Of a stretch of 30,024 nucleotides of DNA, positions 7,325 through 15,142 are shown in pieces. The position numbers were made by a program, and so were the translations under genes. The stretch is taken from assembly GCA_036513075.1 (NCBI GenBank), contig DATBZS010000009.1, forward strand, positions 1 through 30,024. Reading direction: 5' to 3'. Under the pieces are notes generated by a model. It did not search any database. It was not told where the DNA came from and was given only the letters and a program-made list of their open reading frames with translations. Origin of the DNA: Bog-756 sp036513075. Its GTDB lineage: Bacteria; Actinomycetota; Acidimicrobiia; Acidimicrobiales; RAAP-2. Positions within the stretch are counted from its first letter, which is position 1, and the number at the start of each line of letters is the position of its first letter.

Positions 7325-8197
7325 ATGACGAACCCGTTCGCCCGTGTCACCGAGGCGCGCCCTTCCGGCGTGGCCGGCCGTGTACTCGGCGAAATCGACG
7401 AGTCGTGGAGCCTGCGTCCGTTGCCGCAGGGGGGAGTGGTCAGCGCATTGGCGGCCCGGGCGATGACCACCGAACTGGCCGACGTCGACCAGTCGCTGCG
7501 GCTGTTGCACACCACGTTCGTCGCCCCAGTGTCCAACGGACCGGTGGAGGTGGAGGTGGAGGTCCTGCGACGAGGCCGGTCGATGTCGCATGCCCGGGCC
7601 GAAGTACGCAACCCCGGTTCGAGCCACGGGCACCTCTCGACCGCGGTGTTCGGCGGTCCGCGCCGGGGCTTTTCGTTCACCGACGTCGATCCACCGGTCG
7701 GCATCATTCCTTTGGGCGAGGCCCGGTCCTTCCGGGACCCGCTGCCGGCCGGGGTCGAGGCGTTTCCACCCAATCCGTTCTGGGACACCCGCCTCCAAGG
7801 CCGGGGCGCGCTCGGGCACGCCCCATGGGAGGACTACGTGCCCGACCGGGCCGAGCACGCCATCTGGTACCGGCTGGACGACCCGCCCGTGGACGCAGAC
7901 GGTGTGCTTGACCCACTGGCGCTCATCGTCTGCGCCGATACGATGCCCGGGGCCGTTGCCGAGAAGCTCGGACCGGACCTGCGGATGGGCTGGTTTGGGC
8001 CCAGCGTCGATCTGACACTCCACATCCTCGACACCTGCCGGACCGAGTGGGTGCTCGCCCACAACCGCGCCCGCTACGCCGGCGACGGCTACGCCTCAGT
8101 AGATATGGCACTGTGGGACTGCGGCCCAGACGGGACTGCGGCACCCCGACTGGTGGCCTATGCCACCCAGATGTGCTTCTTCACATTCGCCACCTGA
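7325..8197 (+). CDS. Acyl-CoA thioesterase-like protein (TesB / 4HBT_3 double hot-dog)
   Basis: A 290-residue protein resembling the two-domain TesB-type thioesterases common in actinobacteria. It has RPLPQGGVVSALAARAM in the first hot-dog helix, LLHTTFVAPVSNGPVEVEVE in the first sheet, and a second half with IVCADTMPGAV, SVDLTLHI and a closing YATQMCFF. Such enzymes hydrolyse medium/long acyl-CoA esters in the cytoplasm; many actinobacterial members are uncharacterised. The ATG at 7325 is 50 bases after the L,D-transpeptidase stop, with a weak AGGGTG site upstream. Family is fairly clear, substrate unknown. Confidence 0.8.
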   Translation: MTNPFARVTEARPSGVAGRVLGEIDESWSLRPLPQGGVVSALAARAMTTELADVDQSLRLLHTTFVAPVSNGPVEVEVEVLRRGRSMSHARAEVRNPGSSHGHLSTAVFGGPRRGFSFTDVDPPVGIIPLGEARSFRDPLPAGVEAFPPNPFWDTRLQGRGALGHAPWEDYVPDRAEHAIWYRLDDPPVDADGVLDPLALIVCADTMPGAVAEKLGPDLRMGWFGPSVDLTLHILDTCRTEWVLAHNRARYAGDGYASVDMALWDCGPDGTAAPRLVAYATQMCFFTFAT

Positions 8198-8212
8198 ATC
8201 CGATCGACGGAC

Positions 8213-8653
8213 TCATGCGCCGCCGCTCCCGGTGAGCTGGCGGACGATGGTGCCCTGGTCGAAGTAGACCCGCTCGCCGATGATCCGGTCACTCTCCGGC
8301 CGGAACGAGAAGATGGCGCACATCCGACAGCGGAACGAGCGTCCGGTCGGCGGGATTCCGGCGAGATCGCCGTCATGGGTCCCAAGCAGGTCGAACTCGG
8401 CGATGACCGCGTCCTCGGCCGAGGTCAGGACCACCTGCTCGTTGCGCTGGTCGGGAAAGGCGGCCCGGGAGCTCCGGTAGTAGCCGGAGACCTCGTCGGC
8501 CCCGTCGAACACCTGACCGGTGGCGACCAGCTCGTAGCGGGGATGTTCGAAGGTGGCGAGGGTGGTGGCGAAGTCGAGCTCGTTCTCCGAATCCATGTGG
8601 CGGCGGACGACATCCAGCCGGCGATCGCGAAGGGACTGGTCGACAGTGGTCAT
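8213..8653 (-). CDS. SnoaL-like / NTF2-fold protein
   Basis: A 146-residue protein with the NTF2/SnoaL cone-fold pattern: an N-terminal helix (RLDVVRRHMDSENELDFATTLATF), then HPRYELVATGQVFDGADEVSGYYRS. A curved-sheet half follows, with PTGRSFRCRMCAIFSF and ERVYFDQGTIVRQL. SnoaL-like proteins act as cyclases, isomerases or small-ligand binders; no catalytic assignment is possible. The start is ATG 8653 with GAGAGG 4 bases upstream. The gene converges on the thioesterase, 15 bases away, and is divergent from the FAD oxidoreductase. Confidence 0.75.
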   Translation of the reverse strand: MTTVDQSLRDRRLDVVRRHMDSENELDFATTLATFEHPRYELVATGQVFDGADEVSGYYRSSRAAFPDQRNEQVVLTSAEDAVIAEFDLLGTHDGDLAGIPPTGRSFRCRMCAIFSFRPESDRIIGERVYFDQGTIVRQLTGSGGA

Positions 8654-8670
8654 GGGACCTCTCTTCTGGA

Positions 8671-8695
8671 AGGCGTGATTCTGAAGACTACGCCT
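8671..8695. promoter_or_regulatory. Inverted repeat in divergent promoter region
   Basis: AGGCGT (8671-8676) and ACGCCT (8690-8695) form a 6-bp inverted repeat with 13 bases between. It lies 17 bases upstream of the SnoaL-like start, in the 242-base gap to the FAD oxidoreductase. It could be an operator or a leader hairpin. Nothing else with clear structure was seen in this gap apart from the strong ribosome binding site AGGAGG before 8896. Confidence 0.3.
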
Positions 8696-8895
8696 CGGCC
8701 ATGCTGGGTCGACGTGCTGGTGAGGGCCACACCTGGGCGACGTCACCGCCCGCTCCGAACACTCCGTCAGATCGCCGGATGCGTCAGGCCGGCCATTGGT
8801 GGAGGTGGGAGGAGCGGATGGTCGGCCACGGGCCACTGGGCGGGTAGACCGAATGCCGTAGCGGTCGGGGAACTGCATCGACGGAGGAGGATCTG

Positions 8896-10257
8896 ATGGT
8901 CGAACAGGTGGACGCGGTCGTGCTCGGACTGGGTCCGGGCGGAGAGGACCTCGCCGGTCGGCTGGCCTCGGCCGGCCTCGACGTTGTTGGCATCGACGCC
9001 GAATTGGTGGGAGGAGAGTGCCCCTACTGGGGATGCATCCCGTCCAAGATGATGATCCGGGCGGCCGACCTCCTGGCCGAGGCCGGGCGTGTCGACGGGA
9101 TGGCCGGCACCGTCTCTGTCCGTCCCTACTGGGCGCCGGTCGCCCGGCGCATCCGGGACGAGGCGACCGACGACTGGGACGATACGGTGGCGGTGGACCG
9201 CCTCATCGGCAAGGGCGCCCGCTTCATCCGCGGCTGGGCGCGGCTCGATGGTCCAGGCCGGGTGGTGGTCGATGACCGGACGTTCGAAGCGTCCCGGGCG
9301 GTCGTGCTGGCGGCCGGCTTGAGGCCGTGGATCCCTCCGATCGCCGGACTGTCGGCCACGCCGTACTGGACGAACCGGGAGGCGATCGAGACCGAGGACG
9401 TGCCGGGTTCGCTCGCCGTTCTCGGCGGCGGCGCCATCGGAGTCGAGCTCGCTCAGGTCTTCCGCCGGTTCGGGTCCGAGGTCACTGTGCTCGAGGCCGG
9501 TCCCCACCTGGTCGAACCGGAGGAGCCCGAGGCCGGAATGCTCGTGGCCGAGGTGTTCGCAGCCGAGGGCATCACGGTGCGGACCGGGGTGACCGTGGAG
9601 TCGGTCCATCACGACGGTGAGCGGTTCGCGGTGGCGACGGACGGGGCGTCACTGGTCGTCGACCGCCTACTGGTGGCCACCGGTCGGCGGGCGGACCTGG
9701 CACGGGTGGACGTGGCGTCGGTGGGCCTCGACGCGGCCGCCCCCTTGGAGGTGGACGACCATCTCCGGGTGCAAGGGGTCGAGCGCCTGTGGGCGATCGG
9801 CGACATCACGGGAAAAGGCGCGTTCACCCACATGTCGATGTACCAGGCCGACATCGTGGTCCGGGACATCCTCGGCCAGCAGGTCACACCCGCCGACTAC
9901 CGGGCCGTGCCCCGGGTCACGTTCACCGACCCGGAGATCGGCTCGGTCGGTCTGAGCGAGCGGGAGGCACGGAACCGAGGGCTGCAGGTGCGGGTCGGGA
10001 CCGCCCAGGTGCCCGACTCGGCCCGGGGATGGATCCACAAAGCCGGGAACAAGGGATTCATCAAGGTGGTCGAGGACCAGGACCGGGGCGTGCTGGTGGG
10101 CGCCACCTCGGCCGGACCGTGGGGTGGCGAGGTCTTGTCCATGCTCACGCTTGCCGTTCACGCCGAGGTTCCGGTCAGCGTCCTGCGGCACATGATCTAC
10201 GCCTACCCGACCTTCCACCGCACGGTGGAGGATGCGCTGCGCGATCTTGACGCCTGA
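8896..10257 (+). CDS. FAD-dependent pyridine nucleotide-disulfide oxidoreductase
   Basis: A 453-residue flavoprotein of the dihydrolipoamide dehydrogenase / mercuric reductase superfamily. It has the FAD-binding GLGPGG (11-16), a redox-active disulfide in GGECPYWGCIPSK (C42, C47), and the NAD(P) fold LGGGAIGVELAQVFRRFG. The second FAD signature is LWAIGDITGKGAFTH, followed by a C-terminal dimerisation domain. The usual HPT..E catalytic dyad near the C-terminus is replaced: the segment reads AYPTFHRTVEDA, with Tyr437 at the His position. It is therefore probably not a classical lipoamide dehydrogenase; the electron acceptor is unknown. ATG 8896 has a strong GGAGGAGG site 6-7 bases upstream. 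It stands alone between a divergent and a convergent gene. Confidence 0.85.
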   Translation: MVEQVDAVVLGLGPGGEDLAGRLASAGLDVVGIDAELVGGECPYWGCIPSKMMIRAADLLAEAGRVDGMAGTVSVRPYWAPVARRIRDEATDDWDDTVAVDRLIGKGARFIRGWARLDGPGRVVVDDRTFEASRAVVLAAGLRPWIPPIAGLSATPYWTNREAIETEDVPGSLAVLGGGAIGVELAQVFRRFGSEVTVLEAGPHLVEPEEPEAGMLVAEVFAAEGITVRTGVTVESVHHDGERFAVATDGASLVVDRLLVATGRRADLARVDVASVGLDAAAPLEVDDHLRVQGVERLWAIGDITGKGAFTHMSMYQADIVVRDILGQQVTPADYRAVPRVTFTDPEIGSVGLSEREARNRGLQVRVGTAQVPDSARGWIHKAGNKGFIKVVEDQDRGVLVGATSAGPWGGEVLSMLTLAVHAEVPVSVLRHMIYAYPTFHRTVEDALRDLDA

Positions 10258-10265
10258 GTGCCGGC

Positions 10266-10278
10266 GGGTCATCGACCC
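10266..10278. terminator. Small hairpin between convergent genes
   Basis: GGGTC (10266-10270) and GACCC (10274-10278) form a 5-bp stem with a three-base loop. It lies in the 24 bases between the convergent FAD oxidoreductase and LLM genes, so it may serve as a bidirectional terminator. It is short and has no T-tract, so the call is weak. Confidence 0.25.
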
Positions 10279-10281
10279 TGG

Positions 10282-11472
10282 TCAATCGGCCGTGGTCTTC
10301 GCCTCCTGCTCCTCCTGGTGCTTGGCGAATGCCGAAATGATGGCGTTGCCGGCCGCGCCGATGAATTCGGGGCGATGTTCGGCCGCCCAGTCCCGGCTGG
10401 CCGTCAGCGGGGTCGACGAGCCCTGGAACCGCGGCATGACGTAGCGGGCCACGAGTTCGTAGGAGTGACGGGTAGCGGCGGTATCGGCCCACTCATGTCC
10501 CATGAACAGGTAGCTGCCGAACCCGCCCGACTGATCCTGGAGCCGCTCGATCTGGGCGACGGCATCGTCCACGGTCCCGATCACGGCCATGCCGGACGCA
10601 TTCAAGGCATCCACCAGGGAGGCGTGGTTGGTGGTGTCGGGGGCGAGGGGGAGGGCGGCCACTCGCTCGAAGTAGTCGATCCACTCGGCCAGTCCGAATT
10701 CGACGTCGGCGATGGCCTGCTCTTTGGTATCGGCCAGGTGCATCGGTCCGACCAGCCGCCACCGGCCACGGTCGGCGGTGGTGCCGAACTCTTCGGCCCG
10801 CTGCACCATGACGTCCCAGTGCGCGCCGAGTACGTCGAAGCCGCCGGCCGACGTGGCGCCGAGCGAGAGGAGGCTGCAGCCGAATCGTCCGGCGGCCCGC
10901 GGACCGGCCGGCGAGATCTGAGCGGCCACCGCCACCTCGGGGTGGGGACGCTGGTAGGGACGGAGCTGGAGCCGGGCCCCGCGCAGGGTGAACCAGTCGG
11001 TCTCCCGGTCCACCGGCTCGTCGGTGCGGAACAGCGCCAGGATGGCCTCGAGCGCCTCCTCCATCATGTCCCGTTGCCGGGCCGGGTCGATGCCCATCAT
11101 GAAGGCGTCGGATGGGAGTGCTCCGGGTCCGACCCCCACCATCAGCCGGCCGTACGTGAGGTGGTCGAGGAGTGAGAGGCGGTCGGCCAACATGAACGGG
11201 TGGTGGTAGGGGAGCGAGGAGACCCCCGTGCCCAGTCGGATGTGGCGGGTGCGGGCGGCAGCTGTCGCGATGAACACCTCGGGCGAGCCGATGATCTCGT
11301 ACCCGGCCGAATGGTGCTCCCCGATCCAAGCCTCGTCGAAGCCGAGCCGGTCGAGGTGCTCGATGAGCTCGAGGTCGCGCTCGAGAGCCAGCGTCGGGTT
11401 CTGGCCCACCGGGTGGAACGGGGCGAGGAACATGCCGAAGCGCAGATGGCCCGGGGCGTCGATCGTGGACAT
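10282..11472 (-). CDS. LLM flavin-dependent monooxygenase, limonene 1,2-monooxygenase-like
   Basis: A 396-residue bacterial-luciferase-fold protein. The N-terminal block FGMFLAPFHPVGQNPTLALE, the substrate-pocket segment FDEAWIGEHHSAGYE, TRHIRLGTGVSSLPYHHPF and VGPGALPSDAFMMGID resemble the limonene monooxygenase subgroup (from memory of Rhodococcus sequences). Such enzymes use reduced FMN supplied by a separate reductase, or sometimes F420, to oxygenate terpenes and other small organics. The ATG at 11472 follows AGAGGA by 7 bases; a longer frame to 11580 lacks family similarity. A strong inverted repeat lies 19 bases upstream. The true substrate is unknown. Confidence 0.82.
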   Translation of the reverse strand: MSTIDAPGHLRFGMFLAPFHPVGQNPTLALERDLELIEHLDRLGFDEAWIGEHHSAGYEIIGSPEVFIATAAARTRHIRLGTGVSSLPYHHPFMLADRLSLLDHLTYGRLMVGVGPGALPSDAFMMGIDPARQRDMMEEALEAILALFRTDEPVDRETDWFTLRGARLQLRPYQRPHPEVAVAAQISPAGPRAAGRFGCSLLSLGATSAGGFDVLGAHWDVMVQRAEEFGTTADRGRWRLVGPMHLADTKEQAIADVEFGLAEWIDYFERVAALPLAPDTTNHASLVDALNASGMAVIGTVDDAVAQIERLQDQSGGFGSYLFMGHEWADTAATRHSYELVARYVMPRFQGSSTPLTASRDWAAEHRPEFIGAAGNAIISAFAKHQEEQEAKTTAD

Positions 11473-11490
11473 GGTCGGTCCTCTCGTGGA

Positions 11491-11510
11491 GCGCACCGGT
11501 CCCGGTGCGC
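11491..11510 (-). promoter_or_regulatory. 8-bp inverted repeat upstream of the LLM monooxygenase
   Basis: GCGCACCG (11491-11498) and CGGTGCGC (11503-11510) are perfect inverted arms around GTCC, 18 bases before the start codon at 11472. It could be a repressor operator or a 5' leader hairpin. The central 14 bases CACCGGTCCCGGTG recur at 16435-16448, again as the core of an inverted repeat upstream of a gene. Confidence 0.45.
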
Positions 11511-11734
11511 CCCCTTGGCTAGCACCTCGGACGACCTCCGTCACGGGACGGATATGCCACCGATCGGCGACGGCCGTCACCTAAGGTTCACGCAGCGCTG
11601 ACATTCCCGTAACCACGGAGCAGCGGAATCCTGGTAGCAGTGGGTGACGCCGGACTGGAGGCCACCAGGTCGCGCGGCCGCACGTCCCCGTTCGAACGGA
11701 ATATCACGAACCACGGGGGTCTCGCACAGCCGTG

Positions 11735-11980
11735 ATGCCACAGACGTTGGGCGACAAGCTCGACGAGTCGATGAGGATACGCAAGCACAACTCCGACGAA
11801 GCGGCCCGGGCGATGGGCGTCGCCACTTCGGAGGTCCTGCTGTGGAAGCACGACATGCAGGTGCCCGAACCGCTCCATTTCGACGCGGTCCTCGACTACC
11901 TCTTCATCGAAGATCGGCATCTGCGCGCCCTCATCCTCCGGAGCCAGATGCGCCGCATGCAGTGGCGCATCCGCTCGTAG
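11735..11980 (+). CDS. Small XRE-type helix-turn-helix protein
   Basis: An 81-residue protein that is essentially one Cro/C1-type DNA-binding domain. It shows LGDKLDESMRIRKHNSDEAA (helices 1-2), the recognition helix region MGVATSEVLLWKHD and VPEPLHFDAVLDYLFIEDRHLRALIL, then a basic tail (RRMQWRIRS). Such single-domain proteins bind operator DNA as dimers. The ATG at 11735 is used; a GTG immediately before it (11732) is an alternative. No ribosome binding site is evident. It stands alone, beside an SDR remnant, so it may be a relic of a mobile or rearranged segment. Its target is unknown. Confidence 0.65.
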   Translation: MPQTLGDKLDESMRIRKHNSDEAARAMGVATSEVLLWKHDMQVPEPLHFDAVLDYLFIEDRHLRALILRSQMRRMQWRIRS

Positions 11981-12007
11981 TGCCGCGGCCGACAACGTCA
12001 GTACTGC

Positions 12008-12358
12008 TTGCCGCGTTCAGTCGACTGGGCAACAGGGACAACGAGCGCCCTCTACGGTTCTACCAAGGGCGCGATGGAAACCCTGACCAAGGCATGGGCA
12101 GCAGAGTTCGGACCGGCCGGTGTCCGGGTCAATACCATCTCTCCAGGCGTCAGTCGTGAACCCAAATCAGACAGGTCCGACAACGGCGCTGATCCGGCCG
12201 AGGTGGCGATGCGGGCCACTCCCACTGGCGGGAGTGGCCCGCCCGACGCAATCGCCCACGCTGCTGTCTACCTGGCCTGCGATGAGGCCGTGTTCGTCCA
12301 TGGAATCGTGATCGATGTCGACGGTGGACGGACTGGCGTAGCCGTCAACACCATCTGA
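12008..12358 (+). pseudogene. 3' remnant of a short-chain dehydrogenase/reductase
   Basis: The open frame encodes only the C-terminal half of a classical SDR. It has the catalytic YxxxK in ALYGSTKGAMETLTKAWAAE, the following FGPAGVRVNTISPG, and the closing DAIAHAAVYLACDEAVFVHG and DVDGGR. The N-terminal half, with the TGxxxGxG cofactor loop, NNAG and catalytic Ser, is missing, and no other frame upstream supplies it. The preceding bases belong to a short non-coding stretch after the XRE gene. The only starts are TTG-type, with no ribosome binding site. The gene is therefore most likely a 5'-truncated pseudogene left by a deletion or recombination near 11980-12030. Confidence 0.75.
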
Positions 12359-12492
12359 TTGGACACTCCGCACCCAGCTCGTCACTACGGGTCATACGTT
12401 GCCGGTCGCGGCACCAGGACTCCGGAAACCCCTCGACCGTTCCCGTACCGATGCCGGACCACACCCGATACGTTGGGTCACGAAGCACAGGC

Positions 12493-12514
12493 GCCGGGTC
12501 GACGGCCGACCGGC
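12493..12514 (+). promoter_or_regulatory. Leader hairpin before cysK
   Basis: GCCGGGTCG (12493-12501) and CGACCGGC (12507-12514) pair over 8 bp with one bulged G and a five-base loop. It ends about 8 bases before the AAAGG ribosome binding site and 21 before the ATG. It could be a leader structure or an operator; no riboswitch class was recognised. ATACGTTG occurs at 12394-12401 and 12468-12475, each containing the TAnnnT form of an actinobacterial -10 box, but no matching -35 was found. Confidence 0.3.
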
Positions 12515-12535
12515 GACAGGCGAAAGGTGCCCAGC

Positions 12536-13468
12536 ATGCGGATCGCGGACGACATCACCCAACTCATCGGCGGGACACCTCTCGTCGGACTCCGACACGT
12601 GACCGACGGGGCCGGCGCCCGGGTCGTCGCCAAACTCGAGTTCTTCAACCCGGCCGGCAGTGTGAAGGACCGGATCGCCATCTCGATGATCGAGGCCGCC
12701 GAGGAGGCCGGCCTGCTGACGGCGGGCACCACCATCGTGGAGCCGACCAGCGGAAACACCGGTATCGCTCTCGCCATGGTGTGCGCGGCCCGTGGTTACA
12801 AATGCATCTTCACCATGCCAGAGACCATGAGCGAGGAGCGTCGGATGCTGCTGCGGGGCTACGGCGCCCAGCTGGTCCTGACTCCCGGACCCGACGGCAT
12901 GGTCGGGGCCATCGCCAAGGCCACCGAGATCGCCAAGGGAGAGGGTGACTTCTTCATGCCCCAGCAGTTCGAGAACGCGGCCAATCCGGCAATCCACGAG
13001 CGCACGACCGCCGAGGAGATCTGGGCCGACACCGACGGCGAAGTCGACATCTTCGTGGCTGGCGTCGGCACCGGCGGCACCATTACCGGCGTTGGCCACG
13101 TCCTGAAGGAGCGCAAGTCCGGGGTCCAGGTGATTGCCGTGGAGCCGGCTGCATCGCCGGTGTTGTCCGGTGGGGTGAAGGGGCCACACCCGATTCAGGG
13201 GATCGGCGCCGGGTTCGTCCCCGCCATCCTCGACACCCACGTGTACGACGAGGTCGTCACCGTTGAGAACCAGGACGCCTTCGACGTGGCCCACCGGATG
13301 GCACATGAGGAAGGGCTCCTGGTCGGCATCTCGTCGGGTGCCGCCACCTGGGCCGCCGTGCAGTTGGCGTCCCGACCCGAGAACGACGGGAAGCTCGTCG
13401 TGGTGATCATCCCGTCTTTCGGTGAGCGCTACCTGAGCACTGCGCTGTTCGAGGGCCTCGGCGACTGA
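12536..13468 (+). CDS. cysK: Cysteine synthase A (O-acetylserine sulfhydrylase)
   Basis: A 310-residue PLP enzyme that makes L-cysteine from O-acetylserine and sulfide. The PLP lysine is K44 in FNPAGSVKDR. The substrate loop is TSGNTG (71-76), the phosphate-binding loop is GVGTGGTITGVG, and the GISSGAA segment near the C-terminus carries the Ser that contacts the pyridine nitrogen. Length is standard for CysK. The ATG at 12536 has AAAGG about 8 bases upstream; an in-frame extension to 12359 is not conserved family sequence. The stop is two bases before cysE, so the two genes form a translationally close operon whose products normally assemble into the cysteine synthase complex. Confidence 0.95.
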   Translation: MRIADDITQLIGGTPLVGLRHVTDGAGARVVAKLEFFNPAGSVKDRIAISMIEAAEEAGLLTAGTTIVEPTSGNTGIALAMVCAARGYKCIFTMPETMSEERRMLLRGYGAQLVLTPGPDGMVGAIAKATEIAKGEGDFFMPQQFENAANPAIHERTTAEEIWADTDGEVDIFVAGVGTGGTITGVGHVLKERKSGVQVIAVEPAASPVLSGGVKGPHPIQGIGAGFVPAILDTHVYDEVVTVENQDAFDVAHRMAHEEGLLVGISSGAATWAAVQLASRPENDGKLVVVIIPSFGERYLSTALFEGLGD

Positions 13469-13470
13469 CC

Positions 13471-14172
13471 ATGTTCGAGTCCCTCCGACGCGATGTGGCC
13501 GCTGTGCGCGAGCGCGACCCGGCGGCCCGCTCGAACGCTGAAGTGGTGCTCTGCTACCCGGGGCTCCACGCCGTGTGGGGCCACCGTGTGGCCCACCGCC
13601 TATGGCAGATCGACCACCAGCTGGCCGCCCGCTTCGTATCTGTTGTCGCCCGCGCCTGGACGGCGGCGGACATCCACCCGGCCGCCATCATCGGCCCGGG
13701 ATTGTTCATCGACCATGCCATCGGCGTGGTCATCGGTGAGACCGCGGTGGTGGGCAGCGACGTGACCATCTACCAAGGGGTGACCCTCGGCGGCACCAGT
13801 CTGGAGGCTGTAAAGCGCCATCCGACGGTGGGGGACCGGGTCACGATCGGCGCCGGTGCCAAGGTGCTCGGCCCGGTAACGGTCGGGTCTGGCAGCCGGA
13901 TCGGCGCAAATGCCGTCGTCGTGCGCGACGTGCCGCCGGACTCGGTGGTGGTCGGCGTGCCCGGTCAGGTGATCGCCCGCAGCAAGCCGCGGAGTGCCAC
14001 GTCGGCCACCGATGTCGACGACGCCGTGCTGCCCGACCTGGTCGGGGTGACTCTCGGTGCGCTGCAACGCCAGGTCGACGAGCTCGAGCGCGAAGTCGGT
14101 GTTCGGGTCCGGACCCCGGAGTTCCGTCAATCGGAGTCGGGCGTGTGGAAGGGCGAGGACTTCTCGATCTGA
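13471..14172 (+). CDS. cysE: Serine O-acetyltransferase
   Basis: A 233-residue left-handed beta-helix acetyltransferase that makes O-acetylserine from serine and acetyl-CoA. It has the short helical N-domain of the EpsC/CysE-short type, then hexapeptide repeats including DIHPAAIIGPGLFIDHAIGV (D81, H82), VVIGETAVVGSDVTIYQGVT, LGGTSLEAVKRHPTVGD and IGANAVVVRDVPPDSVVVGV. A tail of about 60 residues follows the helix and ends in DFSI; a C-terminal Ile is what inserts into the CysK active site in the known complex. It begins two bases after cysK. The CysK-binding role of this tail is inferred. Confidence 0.93.
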   Translation: MFESLRRDVAAVRERDPAARSNAEVVLCYPGLHAVWGHRVAHRLWQIDHQLAARFVSVVARAWTAADIHPAAIIGPGLFIDHAIGVVIGETAVVGSDVTIYQGVTLGGTSLEAVKRHPTVGDRVTIGAGAKVLGPVTVGSGSRIGANAVVVRDVPPDSVVVGVPGQVIARSKPRSATSATDVDDAVLPDLVGVTLGALQRQVDELEREVGVRVRTPEFRQSESGVWKGEDFSI

Positions 14173-14173
14173 C

Positions 14174-14223
14174 GGTCCGGTGGTCAGCCGGCCAGGTGGA
14201 CAGGTCCGGTGGTCAGCCGGCCA
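14174..14223. repeat. Tandem 21-bp repeat over convergent 3' ends
   Basis: GGTCCGGTGGTCAGCCGGCC plus A occurs at 14174-14194 and 14203-14223 (period 29). Each unit can itself fold (CCGG...CCGG). The second copy covers the last codons and stop of the leftward LLM gene; the first lies directly after the cysE stop. It probably arose by a small tandem duplication of the LLM 3' end and may act as a bidirectional terminator. Confidence 0.5.
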
Positions 14224-15094
14224 AGGCGGCCGTGGTCCTGGCCAAGCAGTCCGGGTCGACCGTGCCGGGTACCAGGATGAACTCGTCACAGCCGGCCGCT
14301 TCGGCTGCGGCCAGCGAGTCGACGAGCCGAGCCGGGCTCGACAGCCCGACCAGCTCCGACAGCGCGTCGGACGCTTTGGCGCCGAACACCGCGAGGTAGG
14401 CGCGGGCGAACCGCTTGAGTTCGGCATCGGCGCCCGGACCGCCCAACAGGTAGAAGGAGCCGCTCACCAGACGGGGTCGCTCGGACCTGCCCTGGGCCTC
14501 CCAGGCGTCGAGGGCCATCCGGTTGACCCGGGCGATCTCGTCAGGGTCGGCCCCGATGGAGAATCCGGTGATCCCGTCTGCCCACTTGGCGGCGCGTGCC
14601 ATCGATTTCGGACCCATGGCCGCGGCCCACAGTGGTGGCCCACCCTGCGAATAGGGGGCTGGACCTACGGGTTCGCCGCCTTCGTAGGCCGGCTCGCCCG
14701 TCCACAGGCGTTTGAGTTCGGCTACGCCGGTGTCGAGTCGCTCGTGACGTCCGTCGAAGGGCACGTCGAGCGAGCGGTAGTCCTGCTCCCGACCGCCAAC
14801 GCCGACCCCGACTACCAGGCGCCCCTCGGCCAGAACGTCAAGGGTGGCCAATTGCTTGGCCAGGAGGGCGGGCCGGTGGAGGGGCAGGACAGTGATGTTG
14901 GTGATCACCTGGACCCGTTCGGTCAGTGCCGCCGCCGCGGTGGTGGTCACCAGCAGCTCGGGGTTGAGAAAGGTGATCCGCTCGCCCGCCGACACGCTCG
15001 AATACGGCCCGTCGTCGATTCCGCGGCACCACTCCACGAAGGTGTCCCTGGTGAACCCCGTGGCCATGGTCGGCAATGCCATCCCGATCTCCAT
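14213..15094 (-). CDS. LLM-class, probably F420-dependent oxidoreductase
   Basis: A 293-residue luciferase-fold protein of the actinobacterial F420 type. The N-terminus is MEIGMALPTMATGFTRD, then ISVSAGERI-like YSSVSAGERITFLNPELLVT, VQVITNITVLPLHRPALLAK, GRLVVGVGVGGREQDY and a C-terminal EAAGCDEFILVPG. Such enzymes transfer hydride between reduced F420 and small organic substrates; the substrate is unknown, and FMN use is an alternative. ATG 15094 lies 48 bases after the end of the amine-dehydrogenase-like gene on the same strand, so the two probably form an operon. Its 3' end lies in a tandem repeat. Confidence 0.82.
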   Translation of the reverse strand: MEIGMALPTMATGFTRDTFVEWCRGIDDGPYSSVSAGERITFLNPELLVTTTAAAALTERVQVITNITVLPLHRPALLAKQLATLDVLAEGRLVVGVGVGGREQDYRSLDVPFDGRHERLDTGVAELKRLWTGEPAYEGGEPVGPAPYSQGGPPLWAAAMGPKSMARAAKWADGITGFSIGADPDEIARVNRMALDAWEAQGRSERPRLVSGSFYLLGGPGADAELKRFARAYLAVFGAKASDALSELVGLSSPARLVDSLAAAEAAGCDEFILVPGTVDPDCLARTTAALAG

Positions 15095-15142
15095 GGCGCG
15101 AGACCATAGCGAACGGCCGTCGGGCCGGATCGCCCCTGCCGT

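Noticed and set aside
6050..8197. A 715-codon open frame on the + strand
   Set aside because: It is a long Arg/Gly-rich shadow frame over the L,D-transpeptidase gene; only its last part, from 7325, is the real thioesterase frame.
11588..11995. A 135-codon open frame on the - strand over the XRE gene
   Set aside because: The + strand frame gives a recognisable XRE domain, while this one shows no motif and spans the non-coding upstream region.
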